A stretch of DNA of 64,000 nucleotides from Bacteroidales bacterium (GCA_017417385.1 JAFPZF010000007.1:62001-126000); one strand, 5' to 3'; counted from the stretch's first letter, positions 54,004 to 63,459 are shown. The notes: generated from the sequence alone by a model not told the origin. Made by a program: numbers and translations.

Positions 54004-55107
54004 GTGAGACTGATAGCAAAGACTTTGCTTGGTGCAGAGCAGTTATTGGCAAACGAGTTGCAGGAGCTAGGTGCAACCGAGATTGCGACAGAGCGGAGAG
54101 CTGTGACGTGCACGGCAGACAAGGAGACGCTGTATAGGATATGCTACACGTCGCGCATAGCGATGCGAGTAATGGTAAAGATAGCGGAGTTTGCTGCGGA
54201 GAACGAGGACGAGGTGTACGAGGAGGTCAAGAAGATAGGCTGGCACGAGCTCATCGGCAAGGGCAAGAGCTTGTATATCGACCATGTATCGTTCAGCTCA
54301 AAGATGAGCGAGTCTGGCTATATAGCGGAGAAGGTTGCGGACGGCATCATAGACGAGATGATGAACGCAGAGGGTCGTCAGCCGCGATTTGCGTCGGACG
54401 GACCGGACATCATGCTCAACGTCCATGCTACGGACGAGCGAGTAACAGTCTCGATGGATGCCGTAGGAGCGCCGTTGAGCTACAGAGGATACAGGGACGA
54501 GACGATAGACGCTGCTACGAACGAAGTATTGTCGGCTATACTCGTCGATCTGTCTGGCTGGACGCCGAAGCAGGCACTGGTAGACCCGATGTGTGGAGCA
54601 GGCACAATCTGCATAGAGGCGGCGATGAAGGCGAAGCACATACCGGCTGCGAAGTATAGGAGGTATGCGTTCGGATTCGAGAGCTTCAGTGACTTCGATG
54701 CGGAGTTGTGGAACAAGGTACGCGAGGAGGCAGACAGCAAGATCAGCAACATCAGGCTGAACATCGTCGGCAGTGACGTAGATACCGATGCCACAGACCT
54801 GGCGAAGACGACGACACTCGAGATGAAGTTGACTCAGGAGATAAGGATCTCGAGGAAGAGCATCAAGGAGCAGCAGAGAATGACGCAGGAGGGCGTGATA
54901 GTCACATGTCCGCCGTCGACGGAGGAGGAGACGAGGCATGGACTCGTAGACTTCTACAAGGAGATGACGTATCACCTGTCTCACAACTTCCCAGACTACG
55001 ACGTCTGGATATACAGTCCGGCGAAGGATGCGATGGACGAGATAGACTTCACGGAGGAGAAGACTATAGAGGTACACGACGGCGTCTTGAAGCTGTATCC
55101 ATTCTAA
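54004..55107 (+). CDS. THUMP-domain RNA methyltransferase, RlmL-like, altered motif IV
   Basis: A 367-residue class I SAM methyltransferase with an N-terminal THUMP region (residues 1-155), the SAM motif LVDPMCGAGTICIEAAM near residue 191, and a C-terminal catalytic half. The expected NPPYGER motif IV is here TCPPSTEEE (Cys302, Pro, Pro, Ser305), with the Asn and Tyr lost. The end aligns with related Bacteroidales proteins (AMDEIDFTEEKTIEVHDGVLKL). It uses a GTG start, with an in-frame stop just upstream. It may be catalytically weakened or have another base specificity. Its terminator is at 55133. Confidence 0.85.
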   Translation: MRLIAKTLLGAEQLLANELQELGATEIATERRAVTCTADKETLYRICYTSRIAMRVMVKIAEFAAENEDEVYEEVKKIGWHELIGKGKSLYIDHVSFSSKMSESGYIAEKVADGIIDEMMNAEGRQPRFASDGPDIMLNVHATDERVTVSMDAVGAPLSYRGYRDETIDAATNEVLSAILVDLSGWTPKQALVDPMCGAGTICIEAAMKAKHIPAAKYRRYAFGFESFSDFDAELWNKVREEADSKISNIRLNIVGSDVDTDATDLAKTTTLEMKLTQEIRISRKSIKEQQRMTQEGVIVTCPPSTEEETRHGLVDFYKEMTYHLSHNFPDYDVWIYSPAKDAMDEIDFTEEKTIEVHDGVLKLYPF

Positions 55108-55132
55108 GAGACACACTACGTATGATCATATA

Positions 55133-55160
55133 GGGCGGGCGAAGAGACCCGCCCATTTTT
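55133..55160 (+). terminator. Terminator of the RNA methyltransferase gene
   Basis: GGGCGGG pairs with CCCGCCC around an 8-base loop, and ATTTTT follows. Confidence 0.85.
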
Positions 55161-55245
55161 GTAGACAACAGACGGATTGACAGCGAGAAAGGGAGTCTGA
55201 ACAAAGAGGGAGAAGAAGGAAAAGCGAAAAAAAGTGCGCCAGAAG

Positions 55246-55276
55246 TTTGGAAATTAGAAATAAGTGCGTAACTTTG
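55246..55276 (+). promoter_or_regulatory. tRNA-Ser promoter
   Basis: TTTG at 55246-55249 and TAACTTTG at 55269-55276 are 19 bases apart, a near-perfect pair 13 bases before the tRNA. Confidence 0.85.
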
Positions 55277-55289
55277 CACTCGGAAATGA

Positions 55290-55374
55290 GGAGAGATGGC
55301 AGAGTGGTCGATTGCACCTGTCTTGAAAACAGGCGTACAGCGATGTACCCGGGGTTCGAATCCCTGTCTCTCCG
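55290..55374 (+). tRNA. tRNA-Ser (anticodon TGA)
   Basis: A class II tRNA with acceptor GGAGAGA/TCTCTCC, anticodon stem CCTGT/ACAGG with loop CTTGAAA (TGA), a long variable arm (TACAGCGATGTAC) and T-loop TTCGAAT. An open reading frame starts inside it but is an artefact. Confidence 0.95.
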
Positions 55375-55398
55375 CACTTAGAGATAATAAAAAGTTGG

Positions 55399-55430
55399 GT
55401 GGAGCTTGGCTATGTCAAGTTCCACTTTTT
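55399..55430 (+). terminator. Terminator of tRNA-Ser
   Basis: GTGGAGCTTG pairs with CAAGTTCCAC (one G-U) around a 7-base loop and is followed by TTTTT. Confidence 0.8.
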
Positions 55431-55442
55431 TATGTTAGGATA

Positions 55443-57488
55443 ATGACAATAAGGAACGTCCATACAGAGAGCAAGCATCAAGACAAGGAGACGAAGGAGC
55501 GGAAGGACCTGACGCTGTGGCTACCTACGACGCCGAAGGAGGCGCAACTGCGAGGCTGGACAGAGATGGACGTCGTATTGTTCAGTGGGGACGCATACGT
55601 AGATCATCCGTCGTTTGGGGCGGCCGTGATAGGGCGCGTACTCGAGGACTGCGGGCTGAAAGTCGCGATAGTGCCACAGCCGAACTGGAGGGATGACCTC
55701 AGGGACTTCAAGAAGTTCGGAGCGCCGAAGTATTTCTTCGGGATATCGCCAGGGGCCATGGACTCGATGGTCAACCACTACACAGCATCGCGCAGGAAGA
55801 GACATGACGACGCGTTCACGCCAGGCGGAGAGGCCGGGAGACGACCGGACATGCCGTCGATAGTCTATACAAAGATACTCAAAGAACTATTTCCTGACAC
55901 ACCAGTGCTACTCGGAGGAATCGAGGCGAGCTTGAGGAGACTGACGCATTACGACTACTGGGAGGACAGGATGCGGCCGAGCATACTGTGCGAGAGCGGG
56001 GCGGACATGCTCGTGTATGGCATGGGGGAGAACCCGCTGAAGGAGATAGCAGGACTCCTCCAGAAGGGAGTCCCATTCACGTCGCTCAAGACAGTACCCC
56101 AGACAGCGTTCGTCATAGACGGTGAGGAGCCACTCCCAAAGAGGAAAGACTGGGAGACCGTGTACCTCCACAGCCATGAAGAGAGCCTCAGGGACGGGAA
56201 GGCATGTGCGGCAGACTTCAGGATAATAGAGGAAGAGAGCAACAAATGGTATGCACGGAGGATAGTGCAGAGAGTCGGGGACAAGCAAGTCGTCGTCAAC
56301 CCGCAATATGAGCCAATGACGCAGGCCGAGGTAGACTACTCGTTTGACCTCCCATACACAAGACTCCCTCACCCGAGGTATGACAACCGGGGACCGATAC
56401 CAGCATACGAGATGATAAAAGACTCTGTGTGCCTCCACAGGGGGTGCTTCGGGGGGTGCAGCTACTGCACAATCTCGGCACACCAGGGAAAGTTCATAGC
56501 GTCGAGGTCTGAGGAGTCCATAATGAGGGAAGTCGAGAAGCTCGTCAAGATGCCAGGATTCCACGGGAACATATCGGACCTCGGTGGACCGTCGGCGAAC
56601 ATGTATGGGATGAGGGGACGGGACGAGACGCTCTGCAAGAAGTGCAAGCGACCGAGCTGCATATTCCCGAACATCTGCAAGAACATGAACACCGACCATA
56701 GCCGCCTGACAGCGCTATACAGGAAAGTCGATGCCGTCCCGGGCGTCAAGCACTCGTACATAGGCAGCGGGGTCAGATATGACATGCTGCTGAACGACGA
56801 GGCGACAGAGGCGGAGAAACGGAGCCACAGGGAGTATGCCGAGGAACTGATAACGAAGCACGTCAGCGGGAGACTAAAAGTAGCGCCGGAGCACACGAGC
56901 GACGCCGTATTGAAGCTGATGAGGAAGCCGTCGTTCAAGTTGTTCTACAGATTCAAGAAACTATTCGAGGAGATCAACAAGAAGCACGGGATGCGTCAGC
57001 AGATAATACCGTACTTCATATCGAGCCATCCAGGGTGCAGACCGGAGGACATGGCAGAGCTGGCGGCGGAGACACACGACCTCGACTTCCACCTCGAGCA
57101 GGTCCAGGACTTCACGCCGACGCCTATGACAGTCTCGACGACAATGTACTCGACCGGGTATCATCCGTACACAGAGGAGAAGGAGTACACCGCAATAGAC
57201 CCGAAGGAGAAAGAGAGACAAAGAATGTTCTTTTTCTGGTACAAGCCAGAGATGAGGAGAACAATCAGCGAGGAGCTAAGGCGAATAGGCAGGTCGGACC
57301 TCATAGAGAGACTATTCGGAAGTCAGAAGAGCCATCAGGGGCAGACACCCCCACCCCATTGGCAGCCGATGCAGACAAAGATGCAGACAAAGGGAGGGAA
57401 GCCGCAGTACGCCACAGACAAGACAGACAGGGGAGACAAAGACAAAGGAAAACAGTATTTGAAAGGAAAAACGAGAAAACATCGCTAA
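55443..57488 (+). CDS. ygiQ: YgiQ-family radical SAM protein
   Basis: A 681-residue radical SAM protein with an N-terminal UPF0313 domain (VVLFSGDAYVDHPSFGAAVIGR) and the radical SAM cluster motif CFGGCSYCTI preceded by HRGCF. A further Cys-rich block (CKKCKRPSCIFPNICKN) and the DUF3362 C-terminal region follow. Function is unproven. The annotated frame extends to 55296 through the tRNA-Ser gene, so the ATG at 55443 was chosen. The tail (residues 615-681) is low complexity, Lys/Gln-rich. A CACCCCCACCCCA copy of the C-rich motif sits inside the tail. Confidence 0.93.
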   Translation: MTIRNVHTESKHQDKETKERKDLTLWLPTTPKEAQLRGWTEMDVVLFSGDAYVDHPSFGAAVIGRVLEDCGLKVAIVPQPNWRDDLRDFKKFGAPKYFFGISPGAMDSMVNHYTASRRKRHDDAFTPGGEAGRRPDMPSIVYTKILKELFPDTPVLLGGIEASLRRLTHYDYWEDRMRPSILCESGADMLVYGMGENPLKEIAGLLQKGVPFTSLKTVPQTAFVIDGEEPLPKRKDWETVYLHSHEESLRDGKACAADFRIIEEESNKWYARRIVQRVGDKQVVVNPQYEPMTQAEVDYSFDLPYTRLPHPRYDNRGPIPAYEMIKDSVCLHRGCFGGCSYCTISAHQGKFIASRSEESIMREVEKLVKMPGFHGNISDLGGPSANMYGMRGRDETLCKKCKRPSCIFPNICKNMNTDHSRLTALYRKVDAVPGVKHSYIGSGVRYDMLLNDEATEAEKRSHREYAEELITKHVSGRLKVAPEHTSDAVLKLMRKPSFKLFYRFKKLFEEINKKHGMRQQIIPYFISSHPGCRPEDMAELAAETHDLDFHLEQVQDFTPTPMTVSTTMYSTGYHPYTEEKEYTAIDPKEKERQRMFFFWYKPEMRRTISEELRRIGRSDLIERLFGSQKSHQGQTPPPHWQPMQTKMQTKGGKPQYATDKTDRGDKDKGKQYLKGKTRKHR

Positions 57489-57535
57489 ATTTGCGAGAGA
57501 GGAAACAATAAAACAAGACATTAAAGAGACAGGTC

Positions 57536-57904
57536 ATGATAGTAATATTCGTCTTAATACTCATGCTGGTCGTCATCTTTGCAGTACAGAACACTGCGCC
57601 GGTGACCATGCATTTCCTTGCCATGGACTTCCACCTGCCGATGGCGATACCTATGGTCATGATGCTACTACTCGGGCTGATACTCGGCCTCTTGTACTAC
57701 CTCGTCAGGGACTTCAGTGCGAGGAGACAGAGCAAGAAAGCCGTGCAGGAGGCAGAGGCGCGGGCGAACAAGGCAGAGATGGAGCGCAAGCTGATAGAGC
57801 GCCAGATGGCGGAGAACGAAGCCATGAGGCGAGGAAGAGTCGGAGCAGACGGGCGTGCAGACATCGAAGCAGAGACACCTGCAGAGGAGCGAGATGACAG
57901 ATAG
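57536..57904 (+). CDS. LapA-domain membrane protein
   Basis: A 122-residue protein with two membrane helices in a LapA (lipopolysaccharide assembly A) arrangement (residues 2-20, VVIFAVQNTAPVTMHF between, 40-58 with GLILGLLYYLV), then a basic amphipathic cytoplasmic tail (KAVQEAEARANKAEMERKL). A TAAATTTG -7 element overlaps the end of ygiQ at 57486. It probably leads an operon with wbqC and mutS2. Its role is envelope biogenesis by homology only. Confidence 0.85.
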   Translation: MIVIFVLILMLVVIFAVQNTAPVTMHFLAMDFHLPMAIPMVMMLLLGLILGLLYYLVRDFSARRQSKKAVQEAEARANKAEMERKLIERQMAENEAMRRGRVGADGRADIEAETPAEERDDR

Positions 57905-58544
57905 GAGGGAGAGTCCGCGCTTCATACTGCCGTACGTCGGGACCATAGGGCAGTGGGCGATGATGTCGGCAGGGCATTTCGTCATCGAGGCGCATGACAG
58001 ATATGAGCGGAGGACGCAGAGGACACGTACAGCCATACTCGGCAGTCATGGACCAGTAGAGCTGAGCGTCCCGATCAGGACGCGAAGTGGGCAGCTATAT
58101 AGAGAGACAGAGCTCAACTATGAGACAGACTGGCAGAGACAGCACTTCTACGCCCTACAGACAGCATATCACAGTTCGGCATACTTCGACCTGATGGAGG
58201 AGGACTTCCGGAGAGTATATTCAGAGAAGTATGAGCTACTGTGGGACTTCAACATGGCGTTGATGCGTCTGATAGAGTACGAACTGGGGCTCAGACTAGA
58301 CTATACACTATCAGCACAGGGAGGTGCAGTCGGCGAGGGCGAGATAGACATGCGTAACGCCATCACGCCACGGCATACAAACCTCATCGACGGGAGACTC
58401 AGAGCAGTAGAGTACACACAGGTCTTCAGTAGTCCGTACACAGAGAACGCCTTCACCCCATGGCTCTCAGTCTATGACCTCTTGTTCAACATGGGGCAGG
58501 AGGGGCGAATAGTGCTGAGGCAGATGACCACAGGGCTGCAGTAG
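57894..58544 (+). CDS. WbqC-family protein
   Basis: A 216-residue WbqC-like protein, with FILPYVGTIGQWAMMSAGHFVIEAHD, the family start block, and SSPYTENAFTPWLSVYDLLFN, the end block. WbqC proteins are linked to surface polysaccharide or sugar modification, but the exact reaction is uncertain. The ATG at 57894 overlaps the lapA gene by eleven bases. The gene is followed by mutS2 after 19 bases. Confidence 0.85.
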   Translation: MTDRRESPRFILPYVGTIGQWAMMSAGHFVIEAHDRYERRTQRTRTAILGSHGPVELSVPIRTRSGQLYRETELNYETDWQRQHFYALQTAYHSSAYFDLMEEDFRRVYSEKYELLWDFNMALMRLIEYELGLRLDYTLSAQGGAVGEGEIDMRNAITPRHTNLIDGRLRAVEYTQVFSSPYTENAFTPWLSVYDLLFNMGQEGRIVLRQMTTGLQ

Positions 58545-58563
58545 CAGCGAAGAGAGAAGAGAG

Positions 58564-61074
58564 ATGCTAATCCCAGACAATATAGAGGCCAAGCTACGAT
58601 TTGGCAAAGTACGTCTCGCAGTAGAGCAGGAATGCCTGACGCCGATAGGGCGAGACATAATCAGAGACATGGCGTTCAGGACAGAGTATGAAGAGATCTG
58701 CAGACTGACAGGCGAGACAGCAGAGCTGCAGAGCATACTCAACAACAGCAGCGACTTCCCGGCGGAGACAGTCGAGGACCTACAAGGTGCGCTCACGCGC
58801 ATCAAGATAGAGGGGACGTACATGACAGAGACGGAGCTGGCAAGCCTGAGGACACTGCTAGACGTCACGGAGAGGCTGACACGCTTTTTCGGAGGCGAGA
58901 CCTCGGCAGAGAGCTATCCATACCTAAGCGAGCTAGCGCAGAGGCTCGTAGCATTTCCATTGACAGCGAGACGAATAGACGAGATACTCGACGACAATGG
59001 CGAAGTCAAAGACTCGGCGTCGCCAGAGCTGTCGAGACTACGATCGGAGATACGCAACCTCGAGGCCAGCGTATCTCGGCGGATGCTATCCATACTCCAC
59101 AAGGCGCAGAGCGACGGCATAGTCGATGCAGAGGCGTCGGTCAGCGTCAGAGACGGGCTTGCGGTGATACCAGTCGCGGCAGCCAACAAGCGGCAGATAC
59201 AGGGCATAGTAGTCAGCGAATCGGCGACAGGGAGGACAGCCTTCGTACAGCCAGCGGAGATAGTCGCACTAAACGGGAAGATAGTCAGCCTCAGGGGCGA
59301 GGAGCGTCGGGAAGTCGTCAGGATACTCAAAGACGTCGCGAGCAACATACGCCCGTACTCTGAGGAGATAAAAGAAGACTGCGTCGTCACTGGGCAGTTC
59401 GACAGCATAAGGGCGAAAGCAGTCTATGCCAACGCTATCGGGGCAATACTACCGACAATAGAGAACAGACAGGGAATGTACGTCAGAGGCGCACGTCACC
59501 CCATACTCCAGCAGCAGTTGGCAGCACAGGGGAGACAGATAGTCCCACTCAACATAGAGCTCGAGAGCCCGCAGTGCAGACTACTGGTCATATCCGGACC
59601 TAATGCAGGCGGCAAGTCAGTATGCCTACAGACAGTCGGTATCATACAGATGATGCTCCAGATGGGGCTACTCGTGCCAGTCGCCGAGGGGTCGAAGATG
59701 GGGATATTCGAGAACATCTTCATAGACATAGGCGACGACCAGAGCATCGAGAACGACCTAAGCACATACTCGTCTCACCTGACAGCCATGAAGTCGTTCG
59801 TCAGGAATGCTAACGGGCGGACGTTGCTACTGATAGACGAGTTCGGCACAGGCACAGAGCCGATGCTTGGCGGGGCGATAGCGGAGAGCGTCCTAGAGGA
59901 CCTGAACAACAAGAAAGCCTTTGGAGTCGTCACGACGCACTACACGAACCTGAAGCATTTTGCGTCGAGCACAGCGGGTCTCCAGAATGCAGCGATGGCC
60001 TTTGACACGCAGAGGATAGAGCCGAAGTTCAGCCTGCACATCGGTCAGCCGGGCAGTTCGTTTGCATTTGAGATAGCAAGGAAGATAGGACTGCCAGAGA
60101 ACATATTACAGTCGGCGAAAGAGAAGATAGGTCAAGAGAATGCAGACTATGACAAGAACCTCAGACAGATAGTCAGAGACAAGCACTACTGGGAGCAAAA
60201 GCGCCAGTCGGTCAAGGAGAACGACAAGCACCTCGGGGAGGTACTAGAGAAATACGAGAAGCAGCTCGACGACATCAAGACAGAGCGGAAAGAGATACTC
60301 CGGAAAGCCAAGGAAGAGGCGCAGAGACTGCTCGACGAGGCCAACAAACAGATAGAGCATACAATCAGGGAGATACGCGAGGCTCAGGCAGAGAAGAACA
60401 GGACAAAAGAAGTCCGGCAGGAGCTGCAGGAGCTGAAAGAGAGAGTCTCGGAGGGAGAGGACAGGGACGACACGGACATCGACGAAAAGATGAACCGGAT
60501 CAGGGAGAGACAGAAGAGACGCAAGGAGAGACAGGAGAAGAAGCGGGAGGAGGGCGGAACGGCGCCAGCGCAGGAGAAGCCCAAAGAGCAGAAGCCAATA
60601 GAAGTCGGGGACACAGTCTGCATAGACAAAGACAAGAAGCAGTCCGGGAAAGTCATAGCGATAATGGGGGCCAACGCACAGATACAGATAGGCCAGATGA
60701 CGACAATAGTGAAGATAGCCAGGCTATCGCAGTCGTCGGCAGTATCGAAGAGCACGGCGTCCCCTACCCCACAGCAGACGAACTCAGTCAACTACTCGCA
60801 CATCTCGGACGGCATCAGAGAGCGGAAGCTACAGTTCAGCCCCGAGATAGACGTCAGAGGTATGAGGGCCGACGAGGCGATAGAGCGGACAGCAAGGTTT
60901 GTCGACGAGGCGATACTATGCGACTCGCCACTTCTCAGGATACTTCACGGCAAGGGAAACGGCATACTCAGGAGCCAGATCAGACAGTTCCTGAAGAGCC
61001 TGCCATACGTAGTGTCAGTGCATGACGAGGCGGAGCAGTTTGGGGGAGCGGGGATAACGATAGTAGAGCTCTGA
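58564..61074 (+). CDS. mutS2: MutS2 endonuclease with Smr domain
   Basis: Suppresses homologous recombination and acts at stalled ribosomes in some bacteria. The 836-residue protein has the MutS lever region, Walker A GPNAGGKS near residue 349, Walker B LLIDEFGTGTEP near residue 424, and a long coiled coil with many Glu/Lys residues (about 530-690). The C-terminal Smr domain has DVRGMRADEAIE and LHGKGNGILR near residue 797. A CCCCTACCCC copy of the C-rich motif lies inside the linker (60761). The usual length for the family is about 780 to 830. Confidence 0.94.
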   Translation: MLIPDNIEAKLRFGKVRLAVEQECLTPIGRDIIRDMAFRTEYEEICRLTGETAELQSILNNSSDFPAETVEDLQGALTRIKIEGTYMTETELASLRTLLDVTERLTRFFGGETSAESYPYLSELAQRLVAFPLTARRIDEILDDNGEVKDSASPELSRLRSEIRNLEASVSRRMLSILHKAQSDGIVDAEASVSVRDGLAVIPVAAANKRQIQGIVVSESATGRTAFVQPAEIVALNGKIVSLRGEERREVVRILKDVASNIRPYSEEIKEDCVVTGQFDSIRAKAVYANAIGAILPTIENRQGMYVRGARHPILQQQLAAQGRQIVPLNIELESPQCRLLVISGPNAGGKSVCLQTVGIIQMMLQMGLLVPVAEGSKMGIFENIFIDIGDDQSIENDLSTYSSHLTAMKSFVRNANGRTLLLIDEFGTGTEPMLGGAIAESVLEDLNNKKAFGVVTTHYTNLKHFASSTAGLQNAAMAFDTQRIEPKFSLHIGQPGSSFAFEIARKIGLPENILQSAKEKIGQENADYDKNLRQIVRDKHYWEQKRQSVKENDKHLGEVLEKYEKQLDDIKTERKEILRKAKEEAQRLLDEANKQIEHTIREIREAQAEKNRTKEVRQELQELKERVSEGEDRDDTDIDEKMNRIRERQKRRKERQEKKREEGGTAPAQEKPKEQKPIEVGDTVCIDKDKKQSGKVIAIMGANAQIQIGQMTTIVKIARLSQSSAVSKSTASPTPQQTNSVNYSHISDGIRERKLQFSPEIDVRGMRADEAIERTARFVDEAILCDSPLLRILHGKGNGILRSQIRQFLKSLPYVVSVHDEAEQFGGAGITIVEL

Positions 61075-61089
61075 GAGAAGGAGACAGAG

Positions 61090-61125
61090 AGAAGTGGGGG
61101 GCATCGGCTCAGCACTTCTTTTTTT
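61090..61125 (+). terminator. Terminator of mutS2
   Basis: AGAAGTG pairs with CACTTCT, with about 16 bases between, and TTTTTTT follows. It lies directly at the edge of the foreign remnant. Confidence 0.8.
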
Positions 61126-62066
61126 GTTGAGGATAAAACTATACTTAATGAGCTTACTGAGTATCTGAAGCAGAACGGCGTAGAGGTAGGCGATGCTGCT
61201 GATATGGCGGCAAACGATAAGGCGCATGGACTGGAGGAAGTTGAATTTAGCTTTGACACAAGACCTTACGGCAAGGATAGACCTTACCGTAACAAGGAAA
61301 AGTCTAATAGAAAGCAGAGAGATGAGCTCATAAACAAGATTAAGCAGCGAAACTATGAACATGCAGGAACAGATGTATTTACAGTTGGTGATACAATATT
61401 CCTTGTTGATCATCAGTCTGCTAAAACCTTCAAGATGAATATCCTGATAGAAAAATTCCAGATGGACAAGGATATGGCATCAGAGGAAGAGTTAAATATG
61501 CGAAGTTAACTCAAAAGATACTATATGGAATCGTCAGAAACATCATTAGTGACTATGGAACTTCTCAGGAACTTATTCAATATAGGTTGCAAGAGGTCGG
61601 GATTGTCCCAGGAAACATGCCTGGCGTTGACATTGCTGCTGCAATCGAAAATGGAATTAGGAACAATGGTGCGCTGGATGATAAAACAAGAGCAACAAGA
61701 GAGAACACCAGACACGACGGAAGTAGTACTAACAGCGGAGAAAATCAAAAAGTACTTCCATCCAGAGGAATATCTGGAGTAGTAAAACATGAGTACCGCA
61801 CCTCCAAAGGCGAGGTCTACGGCTTCTATGCGACAGACGAGAAGAAGATATACATAGACGAGACGGTAGCTCAGCCAGAGACGCCACTGCATGAGTACAC
61901 TCACATGTGGGACGACATAGTGAGGGAGAAGAACCCTGCGCTGTGGAAACGAGGTGTTGAACTGATGGAAAAACTTGGAGTGTGGAATAAAGTAGAAATT
62001 TCAAGAAAGCCAGATGGCAGAGGTAAGGGCAGGAAAGCGTTTAAACGGAGTTTGAAAGGAGTTTGA
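61126..62066 (+). pseudogene. Decayed phage/ICE polyvalent-protein fragment
   Basis: Two open stretches in different frames look like parts of one large mobile-element protein. In frame from about 61126 is VEDKTILNELTEYLKQNG..., with TRPYGKDRPYRNKE. In another frame come GYGIRGRVKYAKLTQKI, then IPGVDIAAAIENGI-like segments and KKIYIDETVAQPETPLHEYTHMWDDIV, which has the HEYTH zinc-peptidase motif of polyvalent proteins. A shift near 61420-61440 breaks the gene. Codons are more A/T-rich than in mutS2. It has no start or integrase in view and is likely a remnant. Confidence 0.6.
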
Positions 62067-62172
62067 AGGGCATTCGAGGGTGACTGGCATGAAAAGAAGA
62101 AAAAAACGACGACTACAACAAAGTGAATATAAAGCCGTTAGAAAAACCGCTAAAAAAAAGTGACGTTGAGAG

Positions 62173-62202
62173 TTTGGAATTAAGAAAATAGTCGTAACTT
62201 TG
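62173..62202 (+). promoter_or_regulatory. tRNA-Thr promoter
   Basis: TTTG at 62173-62176 and TAACTTTG at 62195-62202 are 18 bases apart, 14 bases before the tRNA. Confidence 0.85.
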
Positions 62203-62216
62203 CAAGTGAAAAGAAC

Positions 62217-62289
<73 letters not shown>

Positions 62290-62300
62290 CTTTAAGAATC

Positions 62301-62335
62301 AGACCTTGAGGAGTCTTCCTCGAGGTCTTTTTTTA
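62301..62335 (+). terminator. Terminator of tRNA-Thr
   Basis: AGACCTTGAGGA pairs with TCCTCGAGGTCT (one G-U) around GTCT and is followed by a T-run. It ends 14 bases before the porin start. Confidence 0.88.
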
Positions 62336-62348
62336 TTTCAAGAAAACG

Positions 62349-63419
62349 ATGAAAAGGACACTGAAAACAGTCAAACACCTAACGTTAGCGCTAACCATCT
62401 CCCTAAGTTCGATAGTGCCGTCGATGGCACAGGAAGAAAAGAGCCCGGTGCAGGAGCTAGTCGGGAAGCTAAAGGACAGACTAACAGTCCATGCGTACGG
62501 TCAGGCAGGGTACACATACGAGGACAAGGGAGGCGAGACCCTAAGCACGTTTGACCTAAAGCGAGTTGTCGCGTTCGTCAATGCGCAAGTGACACCGAAA
62601 TGGTCGTTCCTCTTCATGCACAATTTCGGAAACAACACAGTACAGGAGTTCTGGGTCGATTACAGCCCCAAGACGTGGATAGGGTTTCGAGTTGGTCAGC
62701 AGAAGACGTCGCTTACGATAGAAAACCCACTGGCGCCGACAGACCTCGAGCTAGTCAGCCTGAACGCACAGTCAGTAGCTGCGTTGACAGGAATCTTCAG
62801 TGACCCACTATATGGGAACAATGCAGGCCGAGACATAGGGCTCGTCATCCACGGAAGGCTGCTTGAGGGCTCGCTATCGTATGAGATAGGAGTGATGAAC
62901 GGCCAGGGAATCAACAAGAAGGACGGAAATTCCGACAAGGACATAGTAGCAAAAGTAGACTTCTGTGCGACGTCGTGGCTGGACATGTCAGTCTCTGGGC
63001 AGAAAGGACGAGGACATGCAGTCGGGACAGCGGGGTACAACCCAGGCATCAACGTCGGTGACGACTACAGGCGAGACAGGCTATCGGCGGGGATGAGGCT
63101 ACACTATGACCTTGTCAGCCTACGAAGCGAGGCGCTATGGGGCTGGGACGGGGACGTCAAGAGTCGTGGCATATATGCCACGGCACTGATCCCGGTGCTA
63201 GTCGACAAGGAGAAAGGAGGTCAGATGCTCGACGTGATAGGCTCGATAGACTATTTCGACAGGAACACAGACATGACAGTAGCGCAGACGAACGTAGTAG
63301 CGGGATTGCAGTACTGGTTCTATAAGTTCTGCAGAGTACAGGCGCAGTGGGTCAGATGCTGTCCGAAAGGCGGCGAGCATTACAACAGCATCCAATGCCA
63401 GGCGCAGATAGCGTTTTAA
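62349..63419 (+). CDS. OprP/OprO-like phosphate-selective porin
   Basis: A 356-residue outer-membrane beta-barrel with a signal peptide (about residues 1-27, SMAQ). Alternating beta-strand pattern is visible throughout (WSFLFMHNFGNNTVQEFWVDYSP, GFRVGQQKTSLTIENPL), and it ends in the porin C-terminal Phe (QIAF). The OprP/OprO class takes up phosphate or polyphosphate, matching the PiT gene elsewhere in the window. No promoter is evident between the tRNA-Thr terminator and the gene. A small AGTGG/CCACT hairpin follows. Confidence 0.85.
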   Translation: MKRTLKTVKHLTLALTISLSSIVPSMAQEEKSPVQELVGKLKDRLTVHAYGQAGYTYEDKGGETLSTFDLKRVVAFVNAQVTPKWSFLFMHNFGNNTVQEFWVDYSPKTWIGFRVGQQKTSLTIENPLAPTDLELVSLNAQSVAALTGIFSDPLYGNNAGRDIGLVIHGRLLEGSLSYEIGVMNGQGINKKDGNSDKDIVAKVDFCATSWLDMSVSGQKGRGHAVGTAGYNPGINVGDDYRRDRLSAGMRLHYDLVSLRSEALWGWDGDVKSRGIYATALIPVLVDKEKGGQMLDVIGSIDYFDRNTDMTVAQTNVVAGLQYWFYKFCRVQAQWVRCCPKGGEHYNSIQCQAQIAF

Positions 63420-63459
63420 GGAAGTCCGTATATAGTGGGGAAATATCCACTAAAAATCA

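Noticed and set aside
55296-55442. In-frame extension of ygiQ through the tRNA-Ser gene
   Set aside because: The sequence folds as a complete tRNA with its own promoter and terminator, so the extension is not coding.
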